The translations under genes were made by a program, and so were the position numbers. DNA of 64,000 bases from the NCBI RefSeq assembly GCF_023073335.1, contig NZ_JADPJG010000019.1, positions 158,378-222,377 of the forward strand. The letters run 5' to 3'. This document shows, piece by piece, positions 45,298-53,859 of the stretch. This DNA is from Bradyrhizobium sp. 21 (GTDB lineage: Bacteria > Pseudomonadota > Alphaproteobacteria > Rhizobiales > Xanthobacteraceae). The stretch's first letter is position 1; each line of letters starts with the position of its first letter. The notes beneath the pieces were generated by a model that did no database searches, was not told where the DNA came from, and worked only from the letters and a program-made list of their open reading frames with translations.

Positions 45298-45801
45298 ATG
45301 ACTGCAATGAATTTGGCCGCCATGCAGCGCCCGGTGCCATCGCGCGCGACGGTGCTGGCTGTTGTCGCAGGGCTTGCCTGCGCACTCGCAATCGGCAAGG
45401 CGCTGCCGGTGGCGATGGACGCCGTGTCCGGCGTACTGGCGCCGCTCTGCGCCACGGCCGCGGAGAGCTCGCCGCTCGACAAGGTCGAGCCGATCGGCTC
45501 CTACGCGTTGCCGAACGTGCCGGGCAAGCGCGTCACCATCGTGCGTGTGTTCTACGGTCCCGGCGGGTTCACGCGGCCGCATCGTCACGCAGGCTCGGTG
45601 ACCGCCTACATCACCAAGGGCGAGATCCGCTCCCAGCTCGGCGGCGGGCCAGTCGAGACGTTCGGCGTCGGCCAGTCCTTCTTCGAGCCGCCCGGCGCGA
45701 CGCATCTGGTCTCGGCCAACGCCAGCGCCACGGAGCCGGCGGAATTGATCGCGGTGTTCGTGGCGGATGAGGGTGCGCAGCTGACGACGTTATTGGAGTA
45801 A
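45298..45801 (+). CDS. Membrane-anchored cupin-domain protein
   Basis: A 167-residue protein with an N-terminal hydrophobic anchor or signal (TVLAVVAGLACALAIG) followed by a cupin: PHRHAGSVTAYITKGE holds likely metal ligands. It is a paralogue of the protein encoded at 34.2 kb and is probably co-transcribed with the AhpD-like gene. Ligand unknown. Confidence 0.85.
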   Translation: MTAMNLAAMQRPVPSRATVLAVVAGLACALAIGKALPVAMDAVSGVLAPLCATAAESSPLDKVEPIGSYALPNVPGKRVTIVRVFYGPGGFTRPHRHAGSVTAYITKGEIRSQLGGGPVETFGVGQSFFEPPGATHLVSANASATEPAELIAVFVADEGAQLTTLLE

Positions 45802-45915
45802 CGGGCTCCGTTCGTTCAGAGGATCAGGGAGGATACTGCCCCTGGACTGCGCACCGCGGGTCGAACGGACACATGCGCGTAAGAATGTGCCCGTATCGAT
45901 TTTGCGATATGTTGA

Positions 45916-46824
45916 TCAACCCCCGTACGACGCCGGATCGGGATTGTCCGACGGATGCTCGAACGACTTCTTCATCGATACCGGCATCGGCACGTGAAAA
46001 TTCAGGCCGCGCGGCGGCACCGGCTCCATGAACCATTTGTTGTAGATCTTCTCGATCTCCGGGCTCTTGTAGAGTTTTGCGGTCGCGCGATCGACCACCG
46101 CCTTGAACGGCGCGTCGTCCTTGCGCAGCATGATGCCGTAGGGCTCCGGATCGGAGAACGCGCCGGTGCTGATCGCGTAGAGCGACGGATCCTTCGAGGA
46201 GGCGATCATCGCCGCCAGCTGGATGTCGTCCATGACGAAAGCCACGGCCCGGTCGGTCTCGACCATCAGGAATCCTTCGGGGACATCCTTCGCGTTCATC
46301 ACCGTGATGTCGAGCGAGCGGGCCGCATTGGCCTTGTTGAGCTGAGTGATGTTGGTCGTGCCCGAGACCGAAACGACGGCCTTGCCCTTGAGGTCGTCGA
46401 CCTGATCGAGCTTCGAAGCCTTCTTCGACACGAAGCGGCTCGCCGTGAGGAAATGCGTGTTGGTGAACCATACCTGCTTCTGGCGGTCGGCATTGTTGGT
46501 GGTCGAGCCGCATTCGAGATCGACAGTGCCGTTCGCCATCAGCGGAATGCGGTTGGACGAGGTCACCAGGTTCTCGTTGACCGCGAGCTTGTCCAGCTTC
46601 AGCTCGGCCTTGATCTCCTCGACGATCTTCATGCAGATGTCGATGGCGTAGCCGACGGTCTTCTGCTTCTCGTCGATATAGCTGAAGGGCACAGCACTGT
46701 CGCGCACGCCGAGCGTGATCGCACCGGTCTCCTTGATCTTCTTTAGCGTGCCGGTCAGTTCCTGCCCATGAACCGGCATGGCGAACGCGACGGCCAGAAC
46801 GGCCGCCGTGGCGAGATTACGCAT
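45916..46824 (-). CDS. Amino-acid ABC transporter binding protein
   Basis: A 302-residue periplasmic binding protein of the GltI (glutamate/aspartate) type. The signal peptide is cut after VHG; GAITLGVRDSAVPFSY and LECGSTTNN are characteristic. The ATG at 46824 was chosen because 42 upstream codons are not signal-like. No permease or ATPase genes are adjacent, so it is an orphan binding component here. Confidence 0.9.
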   Translation of the reverse strand: MRNLATAAVLAVAFAMPVHGQELTGTLKKIKETGAITLGVRDSAVPFSYIDEKQKTVGYAIDICMKIVEEIKAELKLDKLAVNENLVTSSNRIPLMANGTVDLECGSTTNNADRQKQVWFTNTHFLTASRFVSKKASKLDQVDDLKGKAVVSVSGTTNITQLNKANAARSLDITVMNAKDVPEGFLMVETDRAVAFVMDDIQLAAMIASSKDPSLYAISTGAFSDPEPYGIMLRKDDAPFKAVVDRATAKLYKSPEIEKIYNKWFMEPVPPRGLNFHVPMPVSMKKSFEHPSDNPDPASYGG

Positions 46825-46989
46825 GTGCTTCCCTTCGTCCAGTTTGTCTGCCGGGAGCAAAGCAATTCTGGGGCCAGAGAAGGCGGGGCTGTTCAGGGAG
46901 GAGCCCGGACGCCGATCCGCCCAGGCCTCGCGCGTCGAGACGCCCGTCATCGGATTGTCGTCGGGGCGCGCTGTACGGCGCAGGCAGCC

Positions 46990-48612
46990 TTAATTTTCCT
47001 CGCCGCTCGCCCCCTCGCGCAAATCCGGCTTGATCACGTCCTCCGGCAGCGCATGTGCGACCGGCTGCGGAGCAACCGCGATCTCCGGGCCGATCTCGCG
47101 ACCGCGGGCGCGGATCAGGCGTTCATAGGCCGAGACCAGCGTGACGTAAGGACTGACCCAGATCCAGCCGTCGCGGGTGAACACCTGCACGTCGAAATGC
47201 AGGTGCATCGAGGTGCCGGCGGGATGGTCGAGATAGTTCGAGACCACGCCGATCTTCTCGCCCTCCGAGACGATGCGGCCATTGAGCAGGCCATCGGCGT
47301 TCATCGCCTGAGGGTTCATATGCATGTAGCGGAAGCGGATGTGCTCGGTCCGGCTATTGACCTGAAGCGTCGCCGCCTGGTCCTTGAAGGCGCGAATGAC
47401 CTTCGCATCGCGCACGGCGACGACGCCACGCTGCTTGGGATCGCAGCCTTCGCGGCCCTCGCCGGGCGGCGGACACTCCGCCGCGCGGATGTCCTCGCCC
47501 TGGTGGCCATAACCGCCGCCGCATTGCCAGACCTCGAAACTGCGGGATTCGCAGAAATTGTCGCGCCAGGGATAGGCGGTCGTGCTCTCCATCTTGTCGC
47601 GCTTGGCATAGGATTGCGAGCGTACGAACGCGGGCGCCTTCTCGAGAGGAAAGCGGATCTGTGCGTAGGCCATCACGTCGGGATGGCCGCTCTTGTTGCG
47701 GTAGCCGGTGTTCGGGATGATGTCCCCGCTCGGCCGGTAGCTGAAATCTGCCGAACGCGCTAAGGGACGATCGAGAATGTTGGAAGCAATGTCCGTCAGC
47801 GGGCGCATGCGCTGGCCGCCGGCCATGTGCAGCGCCTTGAGGAAACGCTCGGCGACCGGATAGGCTTCCTTGCAGGCAAGCCGCCGCGGCTTGGCGACGC
47901 TGTCGAGGCACTGGATCGACACCACATAGGCGACGCCGAAACGGGTGAAAGCGTAGCGGACATAGCCTTCCCGGATGAACTTGCGCAGGTCCGGGTAAAG
48001 CGCTGCGAGCGGTTTGACCGGCTCGCCCTTGCCGCCCGAGGGATCGGCGATGTCGTAGACAAGCGCCGAACCGGTGATCTGCACCTCGACCGGCCTTGCG
48101 AACACCCGGCTCGGCATGCCGTCGCCGGCACCGGGCTCGAACGAGAAGGTCGCGCTGTATCCGGCGGGGCCGGCATCGAACATGTCGACAGAATTGAAGT
48201 CGGACTGGTAGCGCGACAGCGCGAGTGTCGCCGGCGCGCCATTGCGCTGCGCCTCGGAATAGGCGGCAGCGTCGAACGGCAGCAGCACGGGCACGGGGCT
48301 GCGGGCGATGCCGGTGAAGAATTGTGAGGAGATGGCGTTGAGCTGCACCAGCGCCGGCATCGCGCGCGGATCGAAGCGCGGCACCGAGCGGCGGGGTGCG
48401 AAGATGAAATCGTCCGCGACCCTTGGATGGGCATTGATTTCGGTGCGGAGCTGGTCGAGCGCCGCGCGCCAATCGACGCGCAGGGCCGTGAGCGAGGGGC
48501 TGCGGAATTCATCCGCAGCGAGTGGAGTGGCAAGGAGGAGCGAAAGCGACGCCAGAAACTGCGAGACGAAGCGGAAACCCTTCCCAACCACTGTCTCGCC
48601 CCCCGGCGGCAC
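46990..48612 (-). CDS. Exported M23 family metallopeptidase
   Basis: A 540-residue protein with a signal peptide (SQFLASLSLLLATPLAA). The C-terminal LytM/M23 domain contains the zinc motif GYGHQGEDI and the HLHFDV active site, expected to cut peptidoglycan peptides or a secreted substrate. The first 330 residues are unrecognised. The GTG start is tentative; another GTG seven codons in has a better purine-rich leader. Confidence 0.88.
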   Translation of the reverse strand: MPPGGETVVGKGFRFVSQFLASLSLLLATPLAADEFRSPSLTALRVDWRAALDQLRTEINAHPRVADDFIFAPRRSVPRFDPRAMPALVQLNAISSQFFTGIARSPVPVLLPFDAAAYSEAQRNGAPATLALSRYQSDFNSVDMFDAGPAGYSATFSFEPGAGDGMPSRVFARPVEVQITGSALVYDIADPSGGKGEPVKPLAALYPDLRKFIREGYVRYAFTRFGVAYVVSIQCLDSVAKPRRLACKEAYPVAERFLKALHMAGGQRMRPLTDIASNILDRPLARSADFSYRPSGDIIPNTGYRNKSGHPDVMAYAQIRFPLEKAPAFVRSQSYAKRDKMESTTAYPWRDNFCESRSFEVWQCGGGYGHQGEDIRAAECPPPGEGREGCDPKQRGVVAVRDAKVIRAFKDQAATLQVNSRTEHIRFRYMHMNPQAMNADGLLNGRIVSEGEKIGVVSNYLDHPAGTSMHLHFDVQVFTRDGWIWVSPYVTLVSAYERLIRARGREIGPEIAVAPQPVAHALPEDVIKPDLREGASGEEN

Positions 48613-48636
48613 CTGTTGCGTTCGCTCCGGCCCCCG

Positions 48637-49203
48637 TCAGTCCTTGGCACGTTCGGAGTAGGAGCCGTCTTCGGTCATTACCACGATGCGGGTACCGACG
48701 GCGATGTGCGGCGGCACGGTGGTGCGCACCCCGTTGGACAAAATCGCGGGCTTGTAGGACGAGGAGGCGGTCTGACCCTTGGTCACGGGCTCGGTCTCGA
48801 CCACTTCCAGCGTCACGCGCTGCGGCAACGCGATCGACACCACGTTGACGTCGTGCGTCGACAATTTGACCGTCATGCTCTCCTGAAGATAGGACGCAGC
48901 GTCGCCGATCACGTCCTTGGAGACCTGGACCTGGTCATAGGTCTCGGGGTTCATGAAGTGGAAGCCGTCAGCGTCTTCATAGAGATAGGTGAAGTTGCGC
49001 TCTTCGATCGTGGCCTTCTCGACCTGATCGGTGGTCTTGTAGCGCTCGGAGATCTTTACCCCGTCCGAGATTCGGCGCATTTCGATCTGGCTGACCGGGG
49101 TGCCCTTGCCGGGATGGATGTTTTCGGCGGTCACGACGACATATAGCTTGCCGTCTTGCTCGATCACGTTGCCCTTGCGAATAGAACTGGCGATGACTCT
49201 CAA
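48637..49203 (-). CDS. efp: Translation elongation factor P
   Basis: A 188-residue factor that relieves ribosome stalling at consecutive prolines. Three beta-barrel domains are expected at this length. The tip loop HPGKGTP carries Lys33, equivalent to the lysylated Lys34 of E. coli. The start is TTG, with AGGAAAT upstream. The modification genes epmA and epmB begin divergently 162 bases away, so the factor and its modification are likely expressed together. Confidence 0.96.
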   Translation of the reverse strand: MRVIASSIRKGNVIEQDGKLYVVVTAENIHPGKGTPVSQIEMRRISDGVKISERYKTTDQVEKATIEERNFTYLYEDADGFHFMNPETYDQVQVSKDVIGDAASYLQESMTVKLSTHDVNVVSIALPQRVTLEVVETEPVTKGQTASSSYKPAILSNGVRTTVPPHIAVGTRIVVMTEDGSYSERAKD

Positions 49204-49365
49204 AGCGATATTTCCTGCTTGCTTGGCCCGGCACCGGCCAGGACGTGGTCAAATTGATGGGGGACCTGGGGCCTCAAATCAGACCGCGGCACCCGTTTCG
49301 GGCCGCAACATACTGATTTTGCCGTTGGATGCCAGCCTTTTGCTGTGCCAAGGGGCGCTCGTTCT

Positions 49366-50430
49366 ATGACTGGGGACAAGCCGATTTCGCCGTTCTGGGC
49401 GCCCGGGCGGCATCTCGACCGGCGGCCGTTCCTCCGGGCGCGGGGGGCCGTTACCGGGGCTCTACGGGGCTTTTTCGCCGAGCAGGGGTTTGTGGAGGTC
49501 GAAACCTCCGTCCTCCAGGTCTCCCCGGGCAACGAGACCCATCTGCACGCCCCCCGGACCGAGATCATGCGGCCCGACGGCAGCCGTGTGAGCCGATATC
49601 TGCGGACTTCGCCGGAATTCGCCTGCAAGAAGCTGCTGGCAGCCGGCGAGCAGCGGATTTTCGAGTTCGCCCGGGTGTTCCGGGACCGGGAGCGCGGCGA
49701 CCTGCATCTGCCCGAATTCACCATGCTGGAATGGTACCGGGCAGGCGCTCCCTATGATGCCATCATGGCCGACTGCGTCGTCGTCATCGCCCGCGCCGCA
49801 CAGGCAACCGGTATCGGCACCTTCGCTTTCCGCGGCCGGACCGCCGATCCCTTCGCCGAGCCGGAGCTTGTGACGGTCGCCGGCGCCTTCGAGCAGTTTG
49901 CGGGGATCGACCTGCTTGCGACCATTTCCGGCGGCGAGGGCGACCGCGCTGCGCTCGGGCGGGCGGCTGCCGGCAAGGTCCGCGTGTCCGATGACGACAC
50001 CTGGTCCGACATCTTCAGCAAGGTCCTGGTCGAGCATGTCGAGCCGCATCTGGGGCAGGGGCGTTTGACCATTCTGTTCGAGTACCCATCTCCAGAGGCG
50101 GCGCTGGCGCGGGTGAAGGCCGGCGATCCCCGCGTTGCCGAGCGGTTCGAGGTCTATGCCTGCGGCGTCGAGCTCGCCAACGGCTTTGGCGAACTCACCG
50201 ACGCCGAGGAGCAGCGCAAGCGCTTCACGGAGTCGATGGCGGAGAAGCAGCGCCGCTACGGCGAGGCCTATCCGCTGGATGAGGATTTTCTCGCCGCGGT
50301 CGCCGCGATGCCGGAGGCGAGCGGCGTCGCGCTCGGCTTCGACCGGCTGGTGATGCTGGCGAGCGGCGCCTCACGGATTGATCAGGTGGTCTGGACGCCG
50401 CCCGCAAATGAAACGCGAAGTGAGACATGA
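49366..50430 (+). CDS. epmA: EF-P lysine lysyltransferase
   Basis: A 354-residue class II lysyl-tRNA synthetase paralogue lacking the anticodon-binding domain, which attaches (R)-beta-lysine to EF-P. Motif 2 (EFARVFRDRERGDLHLPEF), the active-site FTMLEWYR and motif 3 (GVALGFDRLVML) are clear. The ATG at 49366 was chosen over a seven-codon extension. It overlaps epmB by four bases (ATGA) and faces away from efp. Confidence 0.95.
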   Translation: MTGDKPISPFWAPGRHLDRRPFLRARGAVTGALRGFFAEQGFVEVETSVLQVSPGNETHLHAPRTEIMRPDGSRVSRYLRTSPEFACKKLLAAGEQRIFEFARVFRDRERGDLHLPEFTMLEWYRAGAPYDAIMADCVVVIARAAQATGIGTFAFRGRTADPFAEPELVTVAGAFEQFAGIDLLATISGGEGDRAALGRAAAGKVRVSDDDTWSDIFSKVLVEHVEPHLGQGRLTILFEYPSPEAALARVKAGDPRVAERFEVYACGVELANGFGELTDAEEQRKRFTESMAEKQRRYGEAYPLDEDFLAAVAAMPEASGVALGFDRLVMLASGASRIDQVVWTPPANETRSET

Positions 50431-51521
50431 CGAAGACCAATCTTGCCCGCACCCTGCGCGAGCCGGCCGAACTCGTGGCCGAGCAGCTGGCGCCCGCCAC
50501 GGCGCTGCCGACGCTTGAGCGCGTCGCCGCACGCTATGCGGTTGCGATCACGCCGGCGCTGATTGAACTGATCGATAAATCCGATCCCGACGATCCGATC
50601 GCGCGGCAATTCGTTCCGACTGCCGCGGAGCTGGAGATGCAGCCCGGCGAGAGCGCCGATCCGATCGGCGATCACCCGCATTCGCCGGTATCAGGCATCG
50701 TGCATCGCTATCCGGACCGCGTGCTGTTCAAGCTCGTTCACGTCTGCGCGGTCTATTGCCGCTTCTGCTTTCGCCGCGAGATGGTCGGTCCCGGCAAGGA
50801 GAACGCGCTCTCGGACGGTGCCTATCGCGCGGCGATCGACTACATCCGCTCGCACAGCGAGATCTGGGAAGTGATCCTGACCGGTGGCGATCCGCTGATG
50901 CTGTCGCCGCGGCGGATAAGCGAGATCATGGCCGATCTCGCCGGCATCGATCACGTCAAAATTATCCGCCTTCACACCCGCGTGCCCGTCGCCGATCCCG
51001 CACGTATCAGCGACGAGATGGTGGCGGCGCTGAAAGTCGAAGGCGCGACCACCTGGGTGGCGCTGCATGCCAACCATGCGCGCGAGCTGGCGGGGCCAGC
51101 GCGTGACGCCTGCGCGCGGCTGGTCGATGCCGGAATTCCCATGGTGAGCCAGTCCGTGCTTTTGCGCGGCGTCAACGACAATGTCGCCGCTTTGTCGGAT
51201 TTGATGCGAGCTTTCGTCGAATGCCGGATCAAACCCTACTACCTCCATCACGGCGATCTCGCGCCGGGCACGGCGCATCTTCGAACGACGCTCGCGGACG
51301 GGCAGGAGTTGATGCGGCAGTTGCGCGGACGGGTGTCGGGACTGTGTCAGCCTGACTATGTCATCGATATTCCCGGCGGCGCCGGCAAATCTCCGGTGGG
51401 ACCGAATTACGTGTTAGCGGTGCAAAATACCGCAGGCGATGCACGTGATGCGGACTCGGAAACGCGCTATCGTATCGTGGACTATTGCGGCGACGTTCAT
51501 CTTTATCCGCCCGAGACCTGA
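50427..51521 (+). CDS. epmB: EF-P-(R)-beta-lysine forming aminomutase
   Basis: A 364-residue radical SAM, PLP-dependent lysine 2,3-aminomutase that makes the beta-lysine used by EpmA. The iron-sulfur motif CAVYCRFC is near residues 108-115, followed by the typical EVILTGGDPLML. Translational coupling to epmA and the divergent efp give a complete modification set, except that no EpmC hydroxylase gene is present. Confidence 0.95.
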   Translation: MTKTNLARTLREPAELVAEQLAPATALPTLERVAARYAVAITPALIELIDKSDPDDPIARQFVPTAAELEMQPGESADPIGDHPHSPVSGIVHRYPDRVLFKLVHVCAVYCRFCFRREMVGPGKENALSDGAYRAAIDYIRSHSEIWEVILTGGDPLMLSPRRISEIMADLAGIDHVKIIRLHTRVPVADPARISDEMVAALKVEGATTWVALHANHARELAGPARDACARLVDAGIPMVSQSVLLRGVNDNVAALSDLMRAFVECRIKPYYLHHGDLAPGTAHLRTTLADGQELMRQLRGRVSGLCQPDYVIDIPGGAGKSPVGPNYVLAVQNTAGDARDADSETRYRIVDYCGDVHLYPPET

Positions 51522-51566
51522 GCGGATGGGATGAAAGACGCTGGTTTTGGGGAATGGAGGAGCAAA

Positions 51567-51821
51567 ATGAAGAAGATCATGGTGGCAGTATCGCTGGTGG
51601 TCTTGCTCGGCGGCGCGGCGGTTGCGCAGACCGGCAGCCCCAAGGGATCGACATCCGGAGGCGCGGCCTCCGGATCTACGCCGCAGGCGCCGGTCGGGCA
51701 TCGCCAAGTGCGTGCCGCCGATGTGCCCAGCGAGAAGAATCTGAGCGATCCCAACGATCCCCTCAGTAAGGAAAATCAGGCGCTCGACAAAAAGATCAAG
51801 AGTATCTGCCGCGGTTGCTGA
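51567..51821 (+). CDS. Small exported protein
   Basis: An 84-residue protein with a signal peptide (VAVSLVVLLGGAAVA) and a short, Gly/Ser-rich mature part ending in a CRGC pair. The ATG at MKKIMVA was preferred to an earlier start. It lies 45 bases after epmB, so it may be a tail gene of that operon. Function unknown. Confidence 0.65.
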   Translation: MKKIMVAVSLVVLLGGAAVAQTGSPKGSTSGGAASGSTPQAPVGHRQVRAADVPSEKNLSDPNDPLSKENQALDKKIKSICRGC

Positions 51822-51875
51822 CTGTGGCAATGGCGGGCAGGGCGCGACAGCATCGCCCCGCCCGCGTTAGTCCGG

Positions 51876-52961
51876 TCAGGCCGTGCGCTCGTGCAGCCCG
51901 GCGCGCGCGGTGTTGCGCCGGATCTCGACCGCGTCGGCAAGCTGCTCGAGCACGGTTGCCGTGGTCGCCCAGTCGATGCATCCGTCCGTGATGCTCTGGC
52001 CGTAAGTGAGCGGCTTCCCCGGTACCACGTCCTGGCGCCCGGCAACGAGATTGCTCTCGATCATCACGCCCATGATGCGGTTTTCGCCGCCGGAAATCTG
52101 CCCGGCGATGTCGGCCGTCACAAGCGGCTGGTTTTCCGGCTTCTTGCTCGAATTGGCGTGGCTTGCATCGACCATCACGAGCGGCGCGACGCCTGCCTTC
52201 GCCAGATCGCCGCAGGCCTCCGCGACGCTTGCCGCATCGTAATTCGGCTTGCTGCCGCCGCGCAGGATGATGTGACAATCCTCGTTGCCCGCGGTCGAGG
52301 CGATCGCCGAGCGGCCGAGCTTGGTCACCGCCATGAAATGATGCGGATGCGCGGCCGACTTCACCGCGTCCGCCGCGATCCGCACATTGCCGTCGGTGCC
52401 GTTCTTGAAGCCGACCGGACAGGACAGCCCGGAGGCCAGCTCGCGGTGGATCTGGCTCTCGGTCGTGCGCGCGCCGATCGCGGCCCAGGACACCAGGTCG
52501 GCGATGTATTGCGGCGTCGTCATGTCCAGGAACTCAGCGCCGGCAGGCAGGCCGAGATTGTTCACCGCCGACAGCACGTTGCGCGCCAGCCGCAGGCCCT
52601 TGTTGATGTCGAAGCTGCCGTCCAGATCAGGATCGTTGATCAGGCCCTTCCAGCCGACGGTGGTGCGGGGCTTCTCGAAATAGACCCGCATCACGATTTC
52701 GAGCTGATCGGCGAGGTCCTCGCGCAAATTGGCAAGCCGCTCGGCATAGTCGAGCGCGGCCTTGGGATCATGCACGGAGCAAGGACCGACCACGACCAGC
52801 AGGCGGTCGTCCTGGCCCTTGAGAATGGTGTGGATGGCGTTGCGCGCCGCCATCACCACACGCGTTGCGGTGAGCGTGCGCGGGACTTCCCGCATCACCT
52901 CATCGGGCGTGCTCAGCTCTTTCAGTTCGCGGATACGAAGATCGTCTGTCGTGCTCAGCAC
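51876..52961 (-). CDS. aroG: DAHP synthase, class I
   Basis: A 361-residue enzyme catalysing the first step of the shikimate pathway, from phosphoenolpyruvate and erythrose-4-phosphate. The motifs GPCSVHD, KPRTTVGWKG and HANSSKKPENQ place it with AroF/G/H type I enzymes. The start is GTG with CAGGAG upstream. Which aromatic amino acid inhibits it cannot be read by eye. A separate leader peptide and attenuator precede it, adding control by charged aromatic tRNA supply. Confidence 0.95.
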   Translation of the reverse strand: MLSTTDDLRIRELKELSTPDEVMREVPRTLTATRVVMAARNAIHTILKGQDDRLLVVVGPCSVHDPKAALDYAERLANLREDLADQLEIVMRVYFEKPRTTVGWKGLINDPDLDGSFDINKGLRLARNVLSAVNNLGLPAGAEFLDMTTPQYIADLVSWAAIGARTTESQIHRELASGLSCPVGFKNGTDGNVRIAADAVKSAAHPHHFMAVTKLGRSAIASTAGNEDCHIILRGGSKPNYDAASVAEACGDLAKAGVAPLVMVDASHANSSKKPENQPLVTADIAGQISGGENRIMGVMIESNLVAGRQDVVPGKPLTYGQSITDGCIDWATTATVLEQLADAVEIRRNTARAGLHERTA

Positions 52962-52997
52962 GGCGGGCTCCTGTTTGTTTCAGAACCTGCCGGCCAA

Positions 52998-53023
52998 TAA
53001 AAAAGCCGCCAGGTCTGGCGGCT
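52998..53023 (-). terminator. Attenuator terminator upstream of aroG
   Basis: On the minus strand AGCCGCCAG pairs with CTGGCGGCT, followed by a T run, about 40 bases before the aroG start. The 5' arm can instead pair with CTGGCGG inside the leader-peptide gene (minus-strand 53077-53071), so the hairpin is conditional. HdeD's own stop is 175 bases further upstream, making a simple HdeD terminator less likely. Confidence 0.8.
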
Positions 53024-53047
53024 GTTCGGACTAGATGCTGCAATTTG

Positions 53048-53128
53048 TCAGATTGAGCGTGATCCTCCCACCGCCAGCGAGCTGTCGTAGCTAAAGTACC
53101 AATAAAAGCTGGTGGCGACGGTGATCAT
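53048..53128 (-). CDS. Aromatic leader peptide of aroG attenuator
   Basis: A 26-codon frame (ATG to TGA) with residues 8-14 reading FYWYFSY, six aromatics in seven codons. Codons 5-7 (GCCACCAGC) can pair with codons 17-20 (GCTGGCGGT), and the latter can pair with the terminator's 5' arm. This gives the classic three-state attenuator: ribosome stalling at scarce charged Phe/Tyr/Trp tRNA frees the second segment, forms the antiterminator and lets aroG be read. There is no Shine-Dalgarno site. The promoter geometry puts the transcription start at or next to the AUG, as known for rhizobial trpL. Confidence 0.8.
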   Translation of the reverse strand: MITVATSFYWYFSYDSSLAVGGSRSI

Positions 53129-53135
53129 GGAAAGC

Positions 53136-53164
53136 CATATAGCGTGCCGTTGACGAGTTGTCAC
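53136..53164 (-). promoter_or_regulatory. Promoter of aroG leader
   Basis: Minus-strand GTGACA (53164-53159) and TATATG (53141-53136) are 17 bases apart. The leader ATG begins seven bases after the -10 box, so the transcript may be leaderless. Confidence 0.55.
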
Positions 53165-53197
53165 CCCCCAAAGCGGTGCGGGCGCAACGAGGGCGCC

Positions 53198-53776
53198 TCA
53201 GCTGTTGCTGTTGCGTGCCGCCAGCGCCATGCCGATCAGGGTGGCGCCGCCGAACAGCAGGTTGATGCCGACGAGGATTCCGATCGCCCATTCCGCAGAG
53301 CTCGGCAATCCCGTGATCACCATGAACGAGATCGCGATGTCGACGAGGCCCGAGATCAGCAGCCACGACCAGCGGCCGCCCGGCTCGCGGCGGTGCTCCA
53401 GCGCGTACATGATGGTGGCGACGCCCTCGGCGAGGAAATAGGCGCCGAGCACGAGGGTCAGCGTCAGCACGGCTTGCATCGGCCGCGCCAGCAGCAGCAT
53501 GCCGGCGAGCACGGCGAGCGCGGCCGAGATCAGCGACCACCAGAAGCCCGGGGTGTTGCGCGTCCAAAAGGTGACGATCAATCCGCCGATGCCGCTGATC
53601 AGGAACATCCAGCCGAGGAAGATCGCGATGGCGAGGCTTGCGAGCGGCGGCAGGATCAGTGCGGCAACGCCGAGAACGACGAGCAGGATGCCCTCGAACA
53701 GGAAGGCTTTCCAATGTGCCTTGACCGTCCGGCTCATGGCGGATTGCAGCCGGGAAAAATCCTCAGGTGATGTCAT
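53198..53776 (-). CDS. HdeD family membrane protein
   Basis: A 192-residue inner-membrane protein with about six helices and the repeated internal pattern of the HdeD (DUF308) family, linked to acid resistance in enteric bacteria. The order LLVVLGVAALILPPLASLAIAIFLGW then a second similar block is typical. No acid-stress partner genes (hdeAB, gad) are nearby, so the role is open. Confidence 0.88.
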   Translation of the reverse strand: MTSPEDFSRLQSAMSRTVKAHWKAFLFEGILLVVLGVAALILPPLASLAIAIFLGWMFLISGIGGLIVTFWTRNTPGFWWSLISAALAVLAGMLLLARPMQAVLTLTLVLGAYFLAEGVATIMYALEHRREPGGRWSWLLISGLVDIAISFMVITGLPSSAEWAIGILVGINLLFGGATLIGMALAARNSNS

Positions 53777-53859
53777 AGAGGGCTCCAGATCGGCGGGCTC
53801 CAGATCGATACGCGTGCACTCAATCTAGTCTACGCGCACCGCGCTTGCCATCCCACGGC

